A stretch of DNA of 64,000 nt from NCBI RefSeq assembly GCF_000204055.1, contig NW_006768775.1, positions 62,001 to 126,000 of the forward strand. Reading direction: 5' to 3'. Shown here piece by piece: positions 57,194 through 64,000 of this stretch. The notes beneath the pieces are model-generated. The model saw nothing but the letters and a program-made list of their open reading frames with translations, did no database searches and was not told the origin of the DNA. The position numbers and the translations under genes are program-made. This stretch comes from Melampsora larici-populina 98AG31. Taxonomy: Eukaryota > Basidiomycota > Pucciniomycetes > Pucciniales > Melampsoraceae. Numbering within the stretch: the stretch's first letter is position 1; each line of letters starts with the position of its first letter.

Positions 57194-60100
57194 TCATGTC
57201 TGGAGATATTCTTGTACCCACGCCAGCTCGTCCTCCAATTCATCAATCTCATCCTCTTCATTTTCACTGAAGCCCGTTGCGATTGACAATTGATCTGCCT
57301 CGGCAAGGTGAGTTGTGGAAGTCTTCCTCATTATGGCTGATGAGCTGCCTATGGAGGGACCAGCTTCCGGGCCTGCTAACGCGTATTTAAAAGCGTCAGC
57401 GGATTTATCGATTGAGAATAAGGAAGATTTCGACTCACCGTCAATCTTAGCTCGCTTAGAAGCATAGGCCGGAACGTTATGTTCAGGACGGCTCGCTGGA
57501 ACTTGACGTGTGGCAGCAGGAGCTGAGTGAGCCAGCACCTCTTCACGCGCAATGTATGGCTCAAATATCGAAAGGTCATAGTCATCGTCCAACTCGTCCA
57601 CTCCATCGGGTGACGGAGACTTTTCTGGTACTACGTCGTCCACGGTATTAGACCCCTCGTTTCCAGATTCGCCTGCTTTTCGTTTCTTTTCATTTTGTGG
57701 TATGCTTGCTATCTCCGGAGACAAAGAGGGGGAGATAAAGACGTTTTTCTCGGGTAGCGATCTGGTTTCCTCACAGTCAACGTCACTCAGATGCTGATTA
57801 GAACTTTCCACAATCAGTTTCTTTTTCCCCTTGATATCTTTCTTGTTCTCCAGCTGTCTGAAGATCGCGCGTTCATTGAAATCATTGACTGTCTTCTTTT
57901 TGTTCAAAAATCTCGAAACGCTCGAAGAGTTCACTTGTTGTTCTTCTAAGCTCTTTGGGAGTTGACTAGGTCTTGTGTTGAATTTGCCGCTTTTCGAACC
58001 TCCTGCAGGAACACCATTTCCCAGAGCACGATCAAGACGATCTAAAAAGTCCTGATCTTCTAGTATCATAGTATCGATATCTGGATCTGAAAATGTATGC
58101 GATGATTGGCTCCGTCCTCGGTGCAAACCAGGTCTCTCTTCCCTTCTCTTGGAACGCTCATTCGTGGTAAAAATATCTTCTACCTCGGGAAGGTCACCTC
58201 CTTGTCCAAAATCTATCAACAAAGCATGTATGAACTTTATATACGGAGCGACTTTTCAAACTACACTGAAAATGTCTTACACTGAGTGCCTGCTTTTACA
58301 CCTCCCGAATTTGTTATCTTTGAAGTGCTCGAGTTCCCGGTTTGTTTGGGATTAAAAGATGCTTCAGGGCATGTTGCAATATCCTCAGATCGTGTAGAGC
58401 AGTCGTTTGTATTTTCCTTCTTGCGGGGTTGTGGTGGCTTTGCCATACCATTGATACAACTGAAAAAACAAATAAGGAATCTAAGACATAAAACTTGATA
58501 GGACGAGGTAGCTTACCAAGAATGATGACAGACGCCTTTGCATTTATGAGCACATTTGTATCTCCCATTTTCTGAGGAAGAAAAAAAAGTAAACTTTTTG
58601 TTCCAACTTGAATTCAATGAATTACTACTGACCTAGCCGGGATCCAGACTCCAACTGATTCAAAGTGTTTTTGTCTACTTTTTTTCCTCTGGATACAGGG
58701 AATTGATCTTTCTTCTCAGTCTGCGTACGAGTCGAGTCTTGGGGCTTTTTGATCCTTTTTTCGGCCTTTTTGGACTCAAGCAGAGGTGTGTGTTTCTCAA
58801 TGACTATTTCATCCGAAGAAGAGTCCAGATCTTCAGCGTTTATTCCTGCGAGAACATCAGAGGCCGCAGCGTCGTCAGCACTAATAGCTTTCGGCGTGGG
58901 GTAATGTTGGCGTGGTGTATTCGGTGACCATCGCATGGTACATCCAATTCCTGCAATTTGTTGACAGGCGATATGAGTCACCAAATTCTGGGATGGCTTG
59001 ATCAGAATGCACTCGACGGTGAATCTTTTAGGGTTGGATAAAAGTTTAACCCTGATGACAAAGCAGGATATTCCACAGTTTAATATCAAAAAGATCCTGT
59101 TCATCAGAACGTCTCTTCGCTCACTGAATGGCACGAAACTCGATCCATTGGTGATCGCTGGTCAGCACCAAGACTGTAGCCATCAAAATCGTGTTTCTCC
59201 ATTTCCAGTTGACGGGTGAACTGGTGTCTGAGAGTCCAACCTCAATCTCAACGCAGACATGAATCCCCTCCGACGTGACATCTTCTGAAATACGATTCAT
59301 GGTACACTCAAATTTGGGCATGGAGATAGCCTGTTTCACAATCCTTGTACCAAAGGGGGGATTGCGATCGAGGATCTGAAGTTTTCGAATAAAAAATGAA
59401 ACAACGAGTTGTTCATCAACCTTATCGCACCGAATTGGATGAAGATCGGGGTATCAAAGCTGACCATTTCAATTCTCGAGGCATCTGTTTTCCTAACTTG
59501 ATCGATTGTGCATATGTTACTCTCAGCCATCCGCTTGACCGATTTTTCTCCAATTTGATCCAGCTGGCGAAGCACCCAAGGGGAGCCTTCCCATGCCTTT
59601 GCGTTTACCGAACGTAATCTGATGGGTCACAAAGAAAGGGTCTTGTTTGGCTGGGGCAAATGATTACAGATATGAATAGCGGACCTACAGCTCAAGGCCG
59701 CTTTTTGCTCCGACATCACGTTTTGCAATAGTCAGTGCGACCAGACCTGAACAGTGAGTGCTTCAGCGATTAAACCCATATTGGCTACGTATGGGCTTGC
59801 ACAATTTCATCCACTTACATTTGCAAATTCTAGGAAGGTGTTGCCAGACCATATTAGATTCCATCTGTGGGTTGTTGTTATCCGTCTTGAGCTCTACCAG
59901 TGGAATACCGCCCAGTATTGCCTTCATGTGGAGTCACGCTCAATTTCTTCCATGGTCAGTTTTCGAAAATAATTGGCATGACTGACTTGTATCAACAACA
60001 TAACCTGTAAGATGGAAAGTCAGATATTGACATTGATATTTTTATCTGGCAAAATGACCTAGCAATTTGATACTACCTTTTGGTAAGACTGATTTATCTT

Positions 60101-63100
60101 TCCGGCCAGTGAAAACTTCAACTCGACGTTCGTGTTCAATTTGGTGTACGCCGTGATTTCTCCTATTGTATCATTCATCAGGATCTATGTCATTGCGAAC
60201 CAAAGCTGCCGAATTGTGCGTACCAGCCCTGAATCTGATTGTCGAAAACTCTTCAGAATTTGAAATAGCCTCCAGCTGGCTACGGGTCGTTGAGTTTGGT
60301 TTCAAGCTAACAAGAATCAGAAAAGTCTTATGTCGAAGACAGTGCCTGGACATTATTTCCCCAAGGTCAGTCGGGTGTATCTCCCCATCGTGCTGCTCTA
60401 TCAAGCCGTCTTTCGCGAGTAGATTGAGAGCGTTATCGACAAATATCTCGAGCTGGTGGTCGCCTGGTAATTCTGCAGCACCCCCAATGGAGTAATTCTG
60501 CGGATTTTCTGACGAGATGAAGCAGACCATGTTTCTCAGAGACGTGCTCTAAGAATATTGGGAATCATGAACTCACTTCGAATCCTGATTGAAAGAAATG
60601 AGTTGTGAATCCATCTCAATGCGGATGCGTGGCTCGTGATGGTCCCAATGTTGACCTCAGAGTTGATGTGCTCGGTCAAATTCTGCATAGATACTTTGTC
60701 AGAGCCAGATACTCGAATGTCTTTTGGATAGGATTGATTCTGTGGGAATCCAAATTCACCAAGTGTAGGCTATTGATTGCCGTAAAAGAAAATCAGCTAT
60801 GATAAGTATGAGCGATTAGGCCATCGAACTCAAAGATATGTGAAGTTATGCTTACCATGATTCGAGAAGAGTCTTGGAATTTACAAGGTCATCGATGCGC
60901 GCTTTGTCATTTTGGGCTGTCATGATCACAGCGACTCCTTCAGTATCAAATTGCGGCCTCCCCGCGCGACCCATCATTTGTATCATATCGAGGTCACTGT
61001 AATTATCAAACCCATCCGTTCCAGACGCAGAACCTCCTTTATAGGCCCGCGTACCTCTGATTATCACACTTCTTGCTGGGAGATTGACCCCGACGGCTAG
61101 TGTCGATGTGGTACCTGAACAGAACTATCAGACAAAGCACCCATTTGATCCAGGAGATGACGGGTGAACAATTCAAAGCACATACATAATACTTTGATGA
61201 TATTTTCCCGGAACAATTCTTCCACATGTTTCCGATCTTGCCAGTCTAGCCCAGCATGATGGATTCCAATTCCCTGCGAAACCAAGGACGCCAGTTTTTT
61301 ATCTGAGATCTTTCTCGACCTGTTGTATAGTCAAAACGTCAATGAAGCCTCATCATCCTGCTACGGCGGCTAAAATTTCCACTCACGACTTTGCAACCTT
61401 CCATGGTAATTTACCGGGGTTGCTCTCGACTAACTTCTCATAAGCTTTAGAAATAGTCTCTGCTGCTTGTAAAGCGCTTTTACGTGTACCACAAAATATC
61501 AAAGTCCTATCTTTCGATAAAGATGTTTGATATATCAGAATTGAGAGAGTTACATGAGGATGATTCACTCACGGTTTTCCAGACGAGTGAGATATTATCA
61601 TGTCCATGAGTCTGGAATGCGAAAGATCATAACGTTAGGAGGATATAGATACTTTGGGTGTGAAGTGGAATAGTCGCTCGCGAACAGATACTCAACTTGA
61701 AGTTTAAGATACTCATGAATTGGTATTCCGTCTGGTCCTTCTTTCTGGCGACTCCGTAGACAAATTTAGAAAGTTTTATCGGCCGGTATTCTTCCCCGAA
61801 GCTGGAATTGAAGAAATCTGTAGTCAAGTTCCAATTGAAATCTCATGGATCACAGAAGTGTCATCCAATTACATAAAAGTCTCAGCATGGCCTTTTGGAG
61901 ATTGAGTTTCTTTTCTTTTTCCTATTAGGCCACTATCTCCAAGCCATTCGGCGACATCGTGAATGTTTGGTACCGTGGCACTGAGCGCTATGAATCGAAT
62001 GCCTATTCGAGCCATATACTTGCCATCAGAATTTCCCGAATCCAAAAGAAGTAGGATATTTCGAAAGGCCAACGCGTTCCAAGCGTCTTCATACGTGAGA
62101 CTATGACTTCCAAGACACTTCCCCGTTCTTCGCACAGCATATGGACTTCATCAATACAAACCAGTCTCAAAACACTCAAGATCTTAGGATAGTCAAACCT
62201 GTCAGGAGGTGGATGGAATTGATCATTAGTCAGTAAAATGAATGATCCACAGATTGGTGCATTCCCATTGGATCACTGACCATTTTCGAGTCATACTGTC
62301 CCATTTCTCGGGTGTAGTGATGATCACATTAGCAATCTTGGCATCTTTCAAGCTTGAGAACTCGCTGTCGCCGGTCAATTCAATACATTTAACACCCAGG
62401 GTGGCCAGCTTAGTCGTCCAATCTTGGAACCGCTCACTGCACAGCGATTTTGTGGGTGCCATGTAAACAGCTTTAGCGCATGAATCATACTCGAGCATGC
62501 GCAGTATGCCAAGCTCAAAAATGACGGTTTTTCCACTTCCTGTTGGGGCCGTAACGACGACGTTGGCTTCTGACTCATAAACCTGGAAGATATCGATGGG
62601 GTAAGTACTTGATTGGGTTCATTGAGATAATGAATACTTGCCGTTGGTAGAATCTTGCTCTGGACGAGGTTGAAAAATTGGAAGGGGAAAACCTTCTTGT
62701 ACGGGTCGGCTTCGCGGATGAAAGAAATCAGTACAATTCAACGCAGCCATCGCAACATCATTCACTAGAATGATTAAACACTTACGTAGGTTTGAGACGG
62801 GGGTTGACCTCACTGAAGGCCCTTGCTCGCGAGTAAGCGTTGTAGTATTTCGCGACTCTGGATACCCAGTCTCACGGTTGGCCGTAGGAATACTCGGATG
62901 GGGCCCATCAACGTCATGAACCAGACTGTAAGACGTGTTCGGCACGGCTGATGCAAACGAGTTGTCAGATGAAGCATGCTCCACGGCCAAAGTAATCGAA
63001 CGAATCCTAACGAATCCTGACTCACCTGTTTCGGTAGACCGTCGATGCTCTGACACTCGATCCCGCTGGTTATTTGGGAGGTGTAGAGGAGGACCCGAAG

Positions 63101-63561
63101 GCAGGTCCTCGAATCTCGTTGGTTCTGGACCTGCGTCAGCCCCGGTCCTATCGTCGTAATGAGAGTAGTCTTCTCCATTATACTCATAGGCAGCTTCACC
63201 GATATCTAAAGTGGTACTGTTGATCAGCATAGGACGACAGGATGGTGATCTTTTGTTTCACCTTGCTCCGGGTAATCCTGATCATACTCATCCATTTCGT
63301 ATGCATGTTGGGCTTCAAATCCGGCGTGTTGACCATATTCATGACTGTGATCGACGGCTTGAATGTAAGATCCTCTGTCCATCGGAGAATAAGGTTGCAA
63401 GGGCAACGCAGATCCGTAAGGTTCTTGACCTTCAAAGATGCCAAATTCCTTTGCGAGACTGTGTTGGACATGGACCAAGACAAATACGTCTTAATCAGAT
63501 TGAAGCAAGGTTGAAACCTAGTATGCACGACGATAGCTAACTTTTCAAAGTCTTCATCCAT
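57194..63561 (-). CDS. HFM1: MER3/HFM1-type meiotic crossover DNA helicase
   Basis: 25 exons (minus): 63561-63542, 63458-63262, 63205-62786, 62709-62642, 62582-62281, 62198-62074, 62002-61873, 61801-61697, 61611-61573, 61506-61387, 61319-61186, 61114-60856, 60769-60760, 60682-60577, 60508-60224, 60162-60077, 60004-59987, 59921-59819, 59746-59689, 59618-59465, 59375-59125, 59051-58633, 58571-58517, 58459-58281, 58212-57194; 4662 nt, 1553 residues, every phase closes. Helicase core: FQFFNLVQSKILPT, APTGSGKT (about 247), APTKSLCSERF, TTPEKWD, DEVH (about 352), SATVPN, FCGTRKSA, GIGIHHAGL, VGVNLPARSVII, QMMGRAGRPQFD. Then winged-helix and Sec63 parts (NLTEHINSEVNIGTI, SRHCLRHKTF, LGGIPLVEL, LRQLDQIGEKSVKRM, NRNPPFGTRIV) and a zinc finger YKCAHKCKGVCHHSCC. 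MER3/HFM1 unwinds recombination intermediates in meiosis and promotes interfering crossovers. C-terminal 390 residues are mostly disordered. Confidence 0.94.
60760..60769 (-). other. 10-nt microexon of the MER3-type gene
   Basis: Required to link ...KTLLES to NLTEHINSEV: it adds Leu-His-Leu (plus one base of Cys) and matches the conserved ES-LH-NLTEH segment of MER3/HFM1. Skipping it puts a stop at the junction. Flanked by AG (CAATAG) and GT (GTGAAT). Confidence 0.75.
62583..62641 (-). other. 59-nt GC-AG intron in the MER3-type gene
   Basis: Donor GCAAGT after SKILPT, acceptor TTCCAG before VYES. No GT donor nearby would keep the conserved helicase reading. Confidence 0.8.
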
Positions 63562-64000
63562 GTTATGGCAAATCAAGTATAAGTCTAAGCGAACCACCGA
63601 TCTGATGGAGATGATGAAAATGCGATGAAGATCAAAATATAAATCAGAGGATGAATGAGGAGTGAAAAGATAAAAGATGTCGGATGAGGTGGTCAACAGC
63701 TTACAAAACTGTCACTATTAGTATGAGCACAAGTCCAAACTTCAAAGAGCTGATTACCATTCTACGCATACACACTGCACAGTGAGAAGTTGAAATTAAA
63801 TGCGTGACTCTCTTCTGATGTCAACCTTACACTCGGCGCTCGTCTTTACCTGAATTTCGTACACTCATCATAAGTTTTGGGGTACTACCAGGCGTGAAGC
63901 GGGAAACACTTGTCATCGAAATGTTATAGACTATATTGATGTGGGGAACATTAGACTAGCAATGCCTTCCCCTAGGGAGGTGCATGCAATATATCGCAGG
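63562..64000. other. 5' flank of the MER3-type gene, no other gene seen
   Basis: Promoter side of the helicase gene. No long coding frame with a domain on either strand to the window end. Confidence 0.45.

Noticed and set aside
1..64000. tRNA, rRNA, CRISPR arrays, bacterial-type operons
   Set aside because: No cloverleaf with a proper TPsiC/anticodon arm, no rRNA-like conserved stretch and no regularly spaced repeats were found; the DNA is eukaryotic.

Overview
The window looks like nuclear DNA of a basidiomycete, most likely a rust fungus (Pucciniales, Melampsora-like). That is an inference from three things: genes dense in short introns (about 33-120 nt, mostly GT-AG), AT-rich intergenic DNA crowded with DNA transposons, MITEs and a LINE, and a meiotic/Ran/kinesin gene set typical of fungi. 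A run of 100 N at 31091-31190 marks a scaffold gap. All exon models were built by hand from splice signals and frame phase. Most models close exactly: their phases agree at every junction.

Left arm (1-18.4 kb, gene-rich): a secreted heme-thiolate peroxidase (minus, cut by the window edge), an aldo-keto reductase of the AKR7 type (plus), a secreted chitin deacetylase (minus), a small RING-finger protein (plus), an uncharacterised membrane/coiled-coil protein (plus), then, after 3.9 kb without a gene, a full kinesin-8 motor (plus).

Middle (18.4-39.9 kb, repeat-rich): a PIF/Harbinger transposase with an intact DDE triad and a convergent, frameshifted partner-like ORF; a nearly full-length but dead LINE with gag-like ORF, endonuclease, reverse transcriptase and RNase H, carrying an 858-bp insertion; several foldback elements; a multi-pass membrane protein of unknown family beside the assembly gap; and a truncated copy of the ribosome-biogenesis gene UTP7/WDR46.

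Forkhead block (39.9-44.4 kb): one large forkhead transcription factor of about 1315 residues (minus), rich in Asn/Ser/His/Gln and carrying a (Glu-Gln)24 tract encoded by a pure hexanucleotide array.

Transposon desert (44.4-54.7 kb): no convincing gene, but well-defined MITEs, including twin 89-bp TA-flanked elements, a 507-bp foldback element with a second copy split by a GC-rich hAT-type MITE (perfect 8-bp target duplication), and two copies of a GTGCAAG-rich element.

Right arm (54.8-64 kb): a Ran-binding protein 1 gene (plus) and a complete 25-exon MER3/HFM1 meiotic crossover helicase (minus, about 1553 residues), which includes a 10-nt and an 18-nt microexon and a GC-AG intron. The host genes are independent single genes; no operon-like or clearly co-functional cluster was seen.
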